The position numbers were made by a program, and so were the translations under genes. 64,000 nucleotides of DNA from Sphingomonas sp. Y57 (GTDB taxonomy: Bacteria > Pseudomonadota > Alphaproteobacteria > Sphingomonadales > Sphingomonadaceae), in NCBI RefSeq assembly GCF_001015195.1, contig NZ_LDES01000107.1:1-64000 (forward strand), given 5' to 3'. Below are positions 9,180-17,527 of this stretch, piece after piece. Positions within the stretch are counted from its first letter, which is position 1, and every line of letters begins with the position of its first letter. Under the pieces are notes generated by a model. That model did not search any database and was not told the origin of the DNA. It was given only the letters and a program-made list of their open reading frames with translations.

Positions 9180-9425
9180 ATGAGCGATCCCATTATCTGG
9201 ATGACCATCAGCGGCGCCGGCCTGTTCGGCCTGTGCGTCGTCGCCTGGGCCGGCCTGAGCGGCTGGCGCGGCTGGCTGGAGCTCGAGCGAATGAAGCTGG
9301 AGCGCCGTCCGGTCCCCGCGTCCGAGCCTGCTGGCGGCCCATCGCCCGCGGCCCGCATCGAGCTGGCCGATCTCAAGGAACGTATCCGCAAGCTGGAAGC
9401 GATCGCCGCCGGGGTGGATCTCTGA
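9180..9425 (+). CDS. PspB-like small membrane protein 3
   Basis: An 81-aa protein with one N-terminal membrane helix (IWMTISGAGLFGLCVVAWAGL), a basic/acidic linker (WLELERMKLERRPVP), a Pro/Ala-rich hinge and a short C-terminal coiled coil (ADLKERIRKLEAIAAG) that resembles the LERI segment of the two genes before it. A longer upstream reading of the same frame is Arg/Ser-rich and looks like a shadow of the preceding gene, so the ATG at 9180 is used. It is the last psp-linked gene and is followed by a short tandem repeat. Confidence 0.7.
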   Translation: MSDPIIWMTISGAGLFGLCVVAWAGLSGWRGWLELERMKLERRPVPASEPAGGPSPAARIELADLKERIRKLEAIAAGVDL

Positions 9426-9441
9426 TCTGATCCGTCCACCT

Positions 9442-9490
9442 GTTTCGGCTCCCCGTTTCGGCCCCAGGTTTCGGCCCCAGGTTTCGGCCG
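9442..9490. repeat. 13-bp tandem repeat, about 3.7 copies
   Basis: The unit GTTTCGGCCCCAG occurs twice exactly (9455-9467, 9468-9480), with a divergent copy before (9442-9454) and a partial copy after (9481). It separates the psp cluster from sufE. There are no spacers, so it is not a CRISPR array. Confidence 0.9.
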
Positions 9491-9528
9491 GGGTGACGGA
9501 CAAGGGAAAATCCTCTAGTCCGCTCGCC

Positions 9529-9942
9529 ATGACCGAGCCTGCCCGTCTTGCCGATGTTCGTGAAGAATATGAATTCCTCGACGGCGACGACCGCTATCGC
9601 CTGCTGATCGACCTGGGCCGGGCCCTCGAGCCCATGCCGGACGCGCTGAAGACCGACGCAACGCTGGTGCGCGGCTGCTCGGCGTCGGTCTGGGTCTATC
9701 CGACCGTCGCCGGCGACGGCACGCTTCACTTCCTCGCCGACAGCAACGCGGCGATCACCAAGGGCATCATCGCGCTCGTCCTCCTGACCGTGCAGGATCG
9801 GCAGGCCGCCGAGATCCGCGATACCGACATCGCCGCGCTGCTCGAACCCTTCGATCTCAAGAACCAGCTCAGCTCGAACCGCACCCAGGGGATACCGAAC
9901 ATGATCGCGCTGATCCGCTCGACCGCCGAGCGTTACGCATGA
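9529..9942 (+). CDS. sufE: cysteine desulfuration protein SufE
   Basis: A 137-aa SufE-family sulfur-transfer protein that accepts persulfide from a SufS-type cysteine desulfurase for Fe-S cluster assembly. The active-site cysteine is Cys50 in LVRGCSASVWV, and the LRNQI-like end is seen as SSNRTQGIPNMI. An in-frame GTG at 9493 lies at the edge of the tandem repeat and would add 12 residues; the ATG at 9529 matches normal family length. The rest of the suf operon is not in the window. It overlaps the next gene by 4 bases (ATGA). Confidence 0.92.
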   Translation: MTEPARLADVREEYEFLDGDDRYRLLIDLGRALEPMPDALKTDATLVRGCSASVWVYPTVAGDGTLHFLADSNAAITKGIIALVLLTVQDRQAAEIRDTDIAALLEPFDLKNQLSSNRTQGIPNMIALIRSTAERYA

Positions 9943-10373
9943 GCCGCCGGCTTGCCCTGGCGCTGCTGGCGGCGCTGCCGCTGACGATGCCGGCCTGTGC
10001 GGCGGAGAAGCCGCCGCAGGATCGGCAGACGATGCCGTTCGAGACCGGCCGGCTCGACATTGCCGGCGAGGTTTTCGCACCGTCCGAGGTGCTTGATGCC
10101 CGGGCGCTGCCCGACGTCAACGGCAAGGTCGGCATCATGCTGACCTTGACGCCCGCGGGCGCCCGGCGGCTGGAGACGATCAGCGGCTCGCTGGTCGGCA
10201 AGCCGATGCTCGTCGCGCTTGACGGCAAGACGCTCGCCGCCGAGTTGATCCGCAAGCCGCTCGTCGATGGCGTGGTCGAGATACCGGGTCGCTGGAACCT
10301 GACCGAGGGTGAGGCGCTCGCCCGCCGGATTTCGGGCAGGGATCCGCTGCCCGACGACCTGGGCGCGGAATAG
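9939..10373 (+). CDS. exported protein resembling a SecD P1-head domain
   Basis: A 144-aa protein with a clear signal sequence (LALALLAALPLTMPACAAE), so probably periplasmic. The mature part (about residues 45-138) has the flow of the SecDF P1 head subdomain: a LTPAGARRLE helix, VGKPMLVALDGKTL strand, then KPLVDGVVEIPGRWNLTEGEALARRI. It lacks any export-channel membrane domain. It is translationally coupled to sufE, which may only be a transcriptional convenience. Function unknown; the domain resemblance is by eye. Confidence 0.6.
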   Translation: MSRRLALALLAALPLTMPACAAEKPPQDRQTMPFETGRLDIAGEVFAPSEVLDARALPDVNGKVGIMLTLTPAGARRLETISGSLVGKPMLVALDGKTLAAELIRKPLVDGVVEIPGRWNLTEGEALARRISGRDPLPDDLGAE

Positions 10374-10451
10374 AGTCTCCCGTTATCGGCCGTGGAGCCG
10401 GGTCGGGCGGGGAGGCGTGGCACCCGATGCAGCTTGCCGCGTTCTCCCGTC

Positions 10452-11411
10452 ATGCAGCACCGCCCGGTCGACCCGTCCGAAACAATCGATTCCGCTCCCG
10501 GCATCACCCGCATCCGTCGCGGCGGCGGATGGCGCTTCCTCGCGCCCGACGGCTCGACGGTCCGCGACGTCGACGAGCGGATGCGCATCCTCGCGCTTGG
10601 CATCCCGCCTGCCTGGCGCCGGGTATGGATCAATCCCGATCCCGAAGCACCGGTCCAGGCGACCGGCATCGATGCCGCCGGACGCAAGCAGTATCGCTAC
10701 CACAGCGCGTGGCGTGAGGCGCGCGACGAGGAGAAATTCGCAGCCCTTCCCGCTTTCGCCGCGCATCTTCCCCGCCTGCGGGCGGTCGTCCGCCGCGCGC
10801 TGTGCAGCGACGATCCGTGGGAACGTGCACGGGCGGCGGCGGTACGGCTGCTCGACGGCTTCGCGATCCGCGTGGGGTCGGAGGATTCGGCGGCGCGGGG
10901 CAGCTTTGGCGCCACGACCCTGCTCAATCGCCACGCCCGGATAGAGGGGGACGCGATCCGGCTCTGTTTCTTCGGCAAGCATGGGATCCGCGCCGAACTT
11001 TCGGCGCGCGACGCGGCGCTGGCGGCCGCGCTGGCTGAGCTCAAGCAGGCGGGGCCGGGCGGCCTGTTCGCTATGCGGTCGGGGGTCCGCGTGCGCGCCG
11101 CCGACGTCAACCAATGGATCGCCGAGCTGACCGAGGGCACCGGTACCGCCAAGACCTTCCGGACCTGGCGCGCCTGTGCGGTCGCCGCGGGCATGCTGTC
11201 GCGTGGCCGGCGGACCTCGGTCAAGACCTTGCTCGCGGAGGTGGCCCGCCAGTTGGGCAATACGCCGGCGGTATGCCGCAAATCCTATGTCGCGCCGGCA
11301 TTCATCGACATGGCCAAGGCGGGCCGCTGGATCGAGACGGTGCCTGCCACGCCGCGAAGCCTGCGCGCGAACGAACGTGCGAGTCTGGCTGTGCTGACCG
11401 GCCGAGCCTGA
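10452..11411 (+). CDS. DNA topoisomerase IB
   Basis: A 319-aa eukaryote/poxvirus-like type IB topoisomerase that relaxes supercoils through a 3'-phosphotyrosine. The catalytic set can be placed at Arg140 (FAIRVG), Lys176 (FFGKHG), Arg237 (KTFRTW) and the nucleophile Tyr279 (CRKSYVAPAF), the normal family arrangement. An upstream in-frame ATG at 10392 would add 20 unlikely residues. Such enzymes are scattered through proteobacteria, including most sphingomonads, so recent transfer need not be invoked. It converges on the following receiver gene. Confidence 0.93.
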   Translation: MQHRPVDPSETIDSAPGITRIRRGGGWRFLAPDGSTVRDVDERMRILALGIPPAWRRVWINPDPEAPVQATGIDAAGRKQYRYHSAWREARDEEKFAALPAFAAHLPRLRAVVRRALCSDDPWERARAAAVRLLDGFAIRVGSEDSAARGSFGATTLLNRHARIEGDAIRLCFFGKHGIRAELSARDAALAAALAELKQAGPGGLFAMRSGVRVRAADVNQWIAELTEGTGTAKTFRTWRACAVAAGMLSRGRRTSVKTLLAEVARQLGNTPAVCRKSYVAPAFIDMAKAGRWIETVPATPRSLRANERASLAVLTGRA

Positions 11412-11422
11412 CCCGGCGGAGA

Positions 11423-11791
11423 TCAGACCGCCGCGTAGCGCGACTGTGGCCTGATAGCCTCGATCGCCAGCTGCAGCTCACCGAGCGTGCAGGGCTTGCG
11501 CAGTACCTGGTCGCCGGCCTCGGCGGGGGTGAACTGGTCGACCCCGCTGAAGAAGATCACCGGCAGGTCGGGATGGGTGCGGCGCGCGAGCCGGGCGAGG
11601 TCGGGGCCGCCGGGGCCGCCGGGCATGTGGATGTCGGTGACCAGCAGGTCGAATGCGCCGTCCTCCTCGATCGTCCGCGTGGCGGGAACGCCGCCGATCG
11701 CCTCGACCACCTCATGGCCGAGGGCCCGCAACAAATCCGACGTTATCGCAAGGACGAGCCCATCGTCGTCGACGCACAGGATACGCAACAT
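11423..11791 (-). CDS. orphan single-domain response regulator
   Basis: A 122-aa CheY-like receiver with nothing else attached. The acidic pocket (CVDDDG, residues 7-11), phosphoacceptor Asp53 (LLVTDIHMPGG) and the switch lysine (LRKPC) are present. No histidine kinase is adjacent. GAGGGAGG upstream supports the ATG at 11791; an adjacent TTG could start one codon earlier. Partners cannot be inferred from context. Confidence 0.9.
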   Translation of the reverse strand: MLRILCVDDDGLVLAITSDLLRALGHEVVEAIGGVPATRTIEEDGAFDLLVTDIHMPGGPGGPDLARLARRTHPDLPVIFFSGVDQFTPAEAGDQVLRKPCTLGELQLAIEAIRPQSRYAAV

Positions 11792-11921
11792 CAACCTCCC
11801 TCGGCGGAGAGATCGTTACGAGATCGTCATGGCCCGCCGTTTCGACATCGTATCGGTAAGCGTGCGTCGAGGCAATTCGGATTGAACTGCGGCAAACTTC
11901 GCCGCCGCCATGGCCGTCGAT

Positions 11922-12452
11922 CTAGCGCGGTCGGCGCTCCTCGGCGCGGCGGAGCACCTCGAAGGCGGCCTGGACCGCCTGGAAGCGCACCGCCGCATCG
12001 GCGTCGCCGGGGCGGACATCGGGATGATTGGCCTTGGCCAGCCGGCGCCATGCCGTCTTCACCGCCTCGAAATCGGCATCGGAATCGAGTTCGAGCGTCT
12101 CGAAGGCGCGAAGCTCGTCGCGCGTCCAGCGGCCGTCGCCCGGGCCGCCCCAGCCATAATGAGCCTGCTCGGCATAACCGGAGGAGGCCTGGCGTTCCTG
12201 CTCGGCTCGCTTCGCCGCCTCCTCGGCCGACAGGCCGGCGAAATAGTCCCAGTTGCGGTTATATTCCTCGGCGTGGCGGGGGCAGAAATACCAGCGCTCG
12301 CGGCTGTTCGGCGCCTTGGGGGCGGGACAATCGCCGGGCTGGTCGCAACCGTGCCGGTCGCACATGCGCACCTTGGTCGCGCCGCGCTCGCTGCCATAGC
12401 CGCGCCAGCGGGGAAAACCCCAGTCGTTCGAACGTGAAGAGGATCGGGCCAT
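11922..12452 (-). CDS. J-domain (DnaJ-like) protein
   Basis: A 176-aa protein whose C-terminal 60 residues are a J domain: DFEAVKTAWRRLAKANHPD carries the HPD motif that stimulates DnaK ATPase. The N-terminal half has a conserved segment with MCDRHGCDQPGDCPAPKAP and WYFCPRHAEEYNRNWDYF, in which CxxxxC-type cysteines and histidines could bind a metal. This architecture is common in alphaproteobacteria as a molecular-chaperone DnaJ-like protein. AGGGGAAGG directly upstream supports the ATG at 12452 rather than one 13 codons earlier. Confidence 0.88.
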   Translation of the reverse strand: MARSSSRSNDWGFPRWRGYGSERGATKVRMCDRHGCDQPGDCPAPKAPNSRERWYFCPRHAEEYNRNWDYFAGLSAEEAAKRAEQERQASSGYAEQAHYGWGGPGDGRWTRDELRAFETLELDSDADFEAVKTAWRRLAKANHPDVRPGDADAAVRFQAVQAAFEVLRRAEERRPR

Positions 12453-12610
12453 AAGCCTTCCCCTGTAGCGCCGAACGGCTGAACGGGCCATGGCGGAAAT
12501 CGGATGTGGCCGGAGCCGTCATCGGCCGGGAACATGGGCGGTACATTCCGCGGCTTTCTGGGTTATAGCCGTGAGGGAGAGCCGGCGTGGCCGCCAGAAC
12601 GGGAGAGACG

Positions 12611-14386
12611 ATGCGGACCTTCGAGCGATTTCCGAACCTCGTCACCATGTTCTTCACGCGCGCTCGCGAAAAGGGTGATGCGCCTTTCCTGTGGGCGAAA
12701 CGCGACGGTGCCTGGGTACCGCTCAGCTGGGCGGAAGTCGCTCGCCGCGTCGCCTCGCTCGCGGCCGCGCTTCGTGCGCAGGGCCTGCGCGAGGGCGACC
12801 GCGTCGTGCTGGTGTCGGAGAACCGCCCCGAATTCTGCATTGCCGACCTCGCGATCATGACCGCGGGCTGCGTGACGGTCCCGACCTACACGACCAACAC
12901 CGAGCGCGATCACAGCCATATCCTCGAGAATAGCGGCGCGCGCGCGGCGATTGTATCGACCGCGAAGCTGGCACAGGTGCTGCTCCCCGCGATCGTCCGT
13001 TCCTCGACCTGCGAATTCCTGATCGGCATGGAACCGCTACCCGCAACCGCGGTCCGGACGCTCGACTTCGCGGCACTCGCCGGAGATCCGACCGCCGATG
13101 TGGCCTCGGCCGAGGCCACCGTCGCCGACCTGCGGCGCGATGACCTCGCCTGCCTGATCTATACCAGCGGGACTGGCGGCGCGCCGCGCGGGGTGCGCCA
13201 GCATCATGGCGCGATCCTGTGCAACGTCGAGGGCTGCGTCGACATCATCGCCGAGGATTTCGGCTGGGACGACGAGGTGTTCCTGTCCTTCCTGCCGCTG
13301 AGCCACGCCTATGAGCATTCGGGCGGGCAGTTCCTGCCGATCGCGCTGGGCGGGCAGATCTATTATGCCGAGGGGCTGGAGAAGCTCGCCGCCAATATCG
13401 AGGAGACGCGGCCGACGATCATGGTCGTCGTTCCGCGGCTGTTCGAGCTGTTGCGCGCGCGCCTGATCAAGGCGGTCGAGAAACAGGGTGGGATCGGCCA
13501 GAAGCTGCTCGACAAGGCGCTCGAACTGGGCACGCGCGAGAAGCTGCGCCTAGCCGACTATCCGTACAAGCTGGCGATCGACATGCTGCTCAAGCCCAAG
13601 GTGCAGAAGCGCTTCGGCGGGCGGATCAAGGCGCTCGTTTCGGGCGGCGCGCCCCTCAACCCGGAGGTCGGGCAATTCTTCTCCTCGCTCGGCCTCACCC
13701 TTCTTCAGGGCTATGGACAGACGGAAGCGGGGCCCGTGGTCTCGTGCAACCGGCCCAGGGCGGGGATCAAGCTCGACACGGTCGGCCCGCCGATGAAGGG
13801 GGTCGAGGTCAAGATCGCCGAGGACGGGGAGATATTGATCCGGGGCGAGCTGGTGATGGCCGGCTATTGGCGCAACGAAGCGGAAAGCGAGCGGGTGCTG
13901 CAGGAGGGCTGGCTTCATTCGGGCGATGTCGGCCATCTGGACGAGAAGGGCCGGCTCAAGATCACCGACCGCAAGAAGGATCTGATCGTCAACGACAAGG
14001 GCGACAATATCGCGCCGCAGAAGGTGGAGGGCATGCTGACCCTGCAGCCGGAGATCGCCCAGGCGATGGTGGCGGGCGACAAGCGGCCCTATCTCGTCGG
14101 CCTCGTCGTCCCCGACCAGGAATGGCTGGCGGGCTGGGCTGGCGAGCGTGGTCTGCCGCCGGTGCTGGCGGAGCTCAAGGGCAATGCCGATTTCCACCGC
14201 GCGCTGATGGCGGCGGTCGACCGCGTCAACGCCGACCTGTCGGTGATCGAGAAGGTTCGCCGCGTCGCGATCGCCGACGAACCCTTCTCGATCGAGAATG
14301 AGCAGATGACGCCGTCGATGAAGAACCGCCGCCACGCGATCCGCGCGGTCTATGGCGACCGGATGGACGCGCTGTACGGGGGGTAG
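12611..14386 (+). CDS. AMP-forming long-chain acyl-CoA synthetase (FAA1 type)
   Basis: A 591-aa adenylate-forming ligase that should activate fatty acids to acyl-CoA. The AMP-binding P-loop is YTSGTGGAPRGVR near residue 182 (an unusual G for the second T), followed by LPLSHAYEHSGGQ, the GYGQTEAGPVVS adenine motif, GWLHSGDVG and the C-terminal hinge DRKKDLIVNDKGDNIAPQKVE. GGGAGAG lies before the ATG; a GTG eight codons upstream is less likely. It is divergent from the J-domain gene with a 158-base shared control region. Confidence 0.9.
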   Translation: MRTFERFPNLVTMFFTRAREKGDAPFLWAKRDGAWVPLSWAEVARRVASLAAALRAQGLREGDRVVLVSENRPEFCIADLAIMTAGCVTVPTYTTNTERDHSHILENSGARAAIVSTAKLAQVLLPAIVRSSTCEFLIGMEPLPATAVRTLDFAALAGDPTADVASAEATVADLRRDDLACLIYTSGTGGAPRGVRQHHGAILCNVEGCVDIIAEDFGWDDEVFLSFLPLSHAYEHSGGQFLPIALGGQIYYAEGLEKLAANIEETRPTIMVVVPRLFELLRARLIKAVEKQGGIGQKLLDKALELGTREKLRLADYPYKLAIDMLLKPKVQKRFGGRIKALVSGGAPLNPEVGQFFSSLGLTLLQGYGQTEAGPVVSCNRPRAGIKLDTVGPPMKGVEVKIAEDGEILIRGELVMAGYWRNEAESERVLQEGWLHSGDVGHLDEKGRLKITDRKKDLIVNDKGDNIAPQKVEGMLTLQPEIAQAMVAGDKRPYLVGLVVPDQEWLAGWAGERGLPPVLAELKGNADFHRALMAAVDRVNADLSVIEKVRRVAIADEPFSIENEQMTPSMKNRRHAIRAVYGDRMDALYGG

Positions 14387-14410
14387 GGCGAAGGACGTCC
14401 CCGACTCTCG

Positions 14411-14507
14411 GTCATCCCGGCGAAAGCCGGGATCTCCCTGCCTTTCCGCGCCTTTGAAGCGTGGCGGATGAAGAGAAGCGAGATCCTGACTTGCGTCAGG
14501 ATGACGA
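14411..14507. repeat. twin palindromic repeat, GTCATCCCGGC family
   Basis: ATCCCGGC-GAAA-GCCGGGAT (14414-14433) and a diverged partner ATCCTGAC-TTGC-GTCAGGAT (14483-14502) lie in opposite orientation, framed by GTCATCC and GGATGAC. Related units occur at 23681, 30925, 33608 and 41164. They look like REP/BIME-type dispersed elements. Confidence 0.75.
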
Positions 14508-14884
14508 GAAATCGTGGGGGATGGGGAACCGTAGCGCCGTTGCCATGCCCGCGACACGGATTCTTCGTCGAACTGTAAGACCGGCGGCCGGGATGCCGCG
14601 CGGCGCCACGTTTCGTCTTGGATCCGTGCTGAAATCCGACATCATGCCGCGTGAAATTCTGTGGTCGGCGAATATTTTAAATCGAAATATGGGATCGTTT
14701 CGCAAGTACGACTGGAAGTATTCTGCAATAACGACCGCTTATATCGCCTGATATCTGTTAATATATTTGAAAATGAAGCGAAAATGAACCCCTGATTTCA
14801 TAGGCTTTACTACCACCGTAACATAAGTGTCGTGACGAAAACCTATAGGCCCCGGCGAACCAGTTCAACAAAGGGGTTTATACG
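14508..14884 (+). other. long AT-rich leader/promoter region of the TonB receptor gene
   Basis: No credible gene is seen. The base composition drops sharply after about 14640 (runs such as AATATTTTAAATCG and TTAATATATTTG), typical of a promoter region or a long 5' leader. I could not settle on one -35/-10 pair or a Fur-type site. AAAGGGG before the ATG at 14885 is the ribosome-binding site. Confidence 0.55.
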
Positions 14885-17437
14885 ATGCGGTCCCGCACCC
14901 GGTTTCATCTCCGCCTGCTCTCGGCCTCGGCCTCGCTGGCGATCGCCGCGCCCGTGTTCGCGCAGGCGGCCGCTCCCGCCGCGGCGGCGGCCCAGGATCT
15001 CGCTGCCGACGATGCCGACGGCGGCCTTGGCGCGATCGTCGTCACCGCCACCCGGCGCGAGACCGATCTGCAGAAGACGCCGATCTCGATCTCGGTGATC
15101 GGCGCCCAGGGCATCCAGGACCGCCATATCCAAAGCTTGTACAACCTGACCGACGGCTCGATCCCGTCGCTGCGCGTCACCACCTTCGAGGCGCGCCAGT
15201 CGGCCTTGACGATTGGCATTCGCGGCATCGTCCCCTACGACCAGAACCAGACGGCCCGCGACGGCGGCGTCAGCATCTATATCGACGGCGTCGCGCTGGG
15301 TAAGACCCAGGGTCTCAACGCCGCGCTGTTCGACATCGAGCGCATGGAAGTGCTGAAGGGACCGCAGGGCACCCTGTTCGGCCGCAACACCGAGGGCGGC
15401 GCGCTGTCGATCGTCACCAAGGCGCCCACCGGCCAGTTCGGCGGCCATATGGACGCCGGGATCGGCAATTACGGCAGCCGCAGCGCCGACGCGCATGTCG
15501 ACCTGCCGGCCTTCGCCAACCTCGCCCTGAAGTTCGAGGGCGTCTACCAGCACCAGGACCCGACGGTGAAGAACCCGCTCGCCGGCGCCACCGGCTGGAA
15601 CTATTACGACCGCAAGGGTGGCCGCGTCGCGGCGCGCTGGACGCCGGTCAGCGGCCTCACCGCCGACTTCGCCTATGACTATGCGAAGGACGAGAACACC
15701 CCGAACTTCAGCCAGCTGACCAATTACAACCCGAACGGCTACACGGTCGGCTCGTACAACGGCGCGACCTCGGGCACGGCGCTGTTCCTGCCGGGCACGA
15801 CGACCCCCTGCGGCGGAACCATCGCGGCCGCGACGCCCCGCCCGGCCTGCATCGCTCCGCTGGCGCCGGCCGTCGTGCCGCACCCCGGCCGCCAGTCCTC
15901 GTCCGACATCGGCGTGCCGCAGCAGCCGAGCGTCGACATCACCCACGGCTTCTCTGCGAACGTCAAATATGAGGCGGCGCCCTGGCTCGAACTGCGCTCG
16001 ATCACCGCATGGCGTGGCGTCTCGACCGACCAGTGGGACAATAGCGGCGGTGCGGCGCGCCAGACCTTCTCGCCGTCCGCGAACTTCAGCCGCTACAGCC
16101 TCTCCTTCCTGCGCCAGAACCAGTTCAGCCAGGAATTCCAGGCCGTCGGCAGCGTCGACCAGTTCGATTATGTGGTCGGGGCCTATTATTATACCGAGCA
16201 TGCGACCGAGCATGCGGCGACCCCGCTGGGCAACCTGTGGAACGCCGACGGCACCGGCTACACGGTCCGCAGCCCGATCGTGTCGGGCACGGTCACCAGC
16301 GCGAACTCGGGCTATCAGCCGTTCGATCCGTCGTGCATCAACACGCTGGCCGCAACCGTCCCGGAATTCGCGAACAGCTGCCAGTTCATCGCCCGCGCCA
16401 GCGAGGCGCACGACCATAGCTATTCGCTGTTCGGCAACATCACCTACACGCCCAAGGGCCTCGACATCGTCCACCTGACCGCGGGCGGCCGCTGGACGAA
16501 GGATCGGCGGCGCGGCCGGCTTTACGTCGTCAACAACATGGCACAGCCCTTCACCTTCAAGAACCGGATCAGCCGCTTCGATCCGATGCTGAACCTCGCG
16601 GTCGACGTGTCGAGCAACGTCCACGCCTATGCGAAATATGCGACCGGCTTCCGCGCCGGCGGCGCCAACGACCGGTCGCAGCAGTTCAACGCGTTCGGCC
16701 CGGAGACGGTGAAGTCGTACGAAGTCGGCGCGAAGATGGACTTCTGGCAGCATCGCGCGCGCCTCAACGTCGCCGGCTACATCATGGATCGTTCCAACAC
16801 CCAGTTCGACTTCGATCTGTACGATACAGCGTCGGGAAGCCCGACGCTGGGCAGCCACATCGAGCAGACGCAGAATGCGGGCAAGACCAAGATCCGCGGC
16901 GTCGAGGTCGACCTGACGGTCATGCCGATCGACAACCTGACCCTGACGGGCTCCTATGCCTATACCTACTGGAAGGCGCCCTCGGCGGTGAACCCGATCA
17001 CCGGCGGCCTGCCGCAGCAGCTCTACATCGTCTACACGCCGAGAAACGCGGCGTCGGGCGCGATCGACTATGTCCTGCCGGTACCCGTCATCGCCAGCGA
17101 CGCGAATGTCCGCTTCCACCTCGACGGCAATTATTCGGGCCGGCAGTACAGCTTCCAGCTCGAACCGACCCGGACGGACTCGAGCTTCGTCGTCAACGGC
17201 CGCATCACCCTCGGCGACATCGCGGTCGGCGGCAACAGCAAGGTCGCCTTCTCGATCTGGTCGCGCAACCTGTTCAACACCACCTATTATTATCGGCGCT
17301 CGGCGGCGAATTCCTCGCCGGTGCAGAACTATAACGGCAGCACGCTGGTCTCCACCAACTATGGCGGCGTGCTGGGCGACTATGCCAACCTCAACCCGCC
17401 CCGTACCTTCGGCGGCGAGATTTCCGTCCACTTCTGA
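14885..17437 (+). CDS. TonB-dependent outer-membrane receptor
   Basis: An 850-aa outer-membrane transporter. A signal peptide ends near VFAQA (about residue 27), followed by an Ala/Asp-rich linker and a TonB-box-like GAIVVTATRRETDLQKTP. The plug domain has SIYIDGVAL, DIERMEVLKGPQGTLFGRNTEGGALS and IVTKAP. The beta barrel ends with the expected terminal phenylalanine (GGEISVHF). The substrate is unknown; the sequence reads like the large sphingomonad class often annotated as iron-complex receptors. A convergent S9 peptidase follows, a pairing that suggests peptide-linked substrates but does not prove it. Confidence 0.93.
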   Translation: MRSRTRFHLRLLSASASLAIAAPVFAQAAAPAAAAAQDLAADDADGGLGAIVVTATRRETDLQKTPISISVIGAQGIQDRHIQSLYNLTDGSIPSLRVTTFEARQSALTIGIRGIVPYDQNQTARDGGVSIYIDGVALGKTQGLNAALFDIERMEVLKGPQGTLFGRNTEGGALSIVTKAPTGQFGGHMDAGIGNYGSRSADAHVDLPAFANLALKFEGVYQHQDPTVKNPLAGATGWNYYDRKGGRVAARWTPVSGLTADFAYDYAKDENTPNFSQLTNYNPNGYTVGSYNGATSGTALFLPGTTTPCGGTIAAATPRPACIAPLAPAVVPHPGRQSSSDIGVPQQPSVDITHGFSANVKYEAAPWLELRSITAWRGVSTDQWDNSGGAARQTFSPSANFSRYSLSFLRQNQFSQEFQAVGSVDQFDYVVGAYYYTEHATEHAATPLGNLWNADGTGYTVRSPIVSGTVTSANSGYQPFDPSCINTLAATVPEFANSCQFIARASEAHDHSYSLFGNITYTPKGLDIVHLTAGGRWTKDRRRGRLYVVNNMAQPFTFKNRISRFDPMLNLAVDVSSNVHAYAKYATGFRAGGANDRSQQFNAFGPETVKSYEVGAKMDFWQHRARLNVAGYIMDRSNTQFDFDLYDTASGSPTLGSHIEQTQNAGKTKIRGVEVDLTVMPIDNLTLTGSYAYTYWKAPSAVNPITGGLPQQLYIVYTPRNAASGAIDYVLPVPVIASDANVRFHLDGNYSGRQYSFQLEPTRTDSSFVVNGRITLGDIAVGGNSKVAFSIWSRNLFNTTYYYRRSAANSSPVQNYNGSTLVSTNYGGVLGDYANLNPPRTFGGEISVHF

Positions 17438-17527
17438 TCGCTGCGATCGAACCCCGGACGGCCGGCCCGCCTCCGAGCCATCGGGGCGGGCCCGGCCGCC
17501 GCCTTTTCGCGAACCGGGCCGCGGGGC

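Noticed and set aside
9442-9490. Possible CRISPR-like repeat
   Set aside because: The 13-bp units are directly tandem with no spacers, and no cas genes are nearby.
10452-11411. Recent eukaryotic or viral origin of topoisomerase IB
   Set aside because: Type IB enzymes are widespread in proteobacteria and this gene shows the same composition as its neighbours.
14461-14751. 96-codon ORF before the TonB receptor gene
   Set aside because: It starts inside a palindromic repeat, has no ribosome-binding site and ends in the AT-rich promoter region.
14843-17431. 862-codon open frame antisense to the TonB receptor gene
   Set aside because: High-GC shadow frame; its translation is Arg/Asp/Gly-rich low complexity, whereas the opposite strand has signal peptide, plug and barrel motifs.
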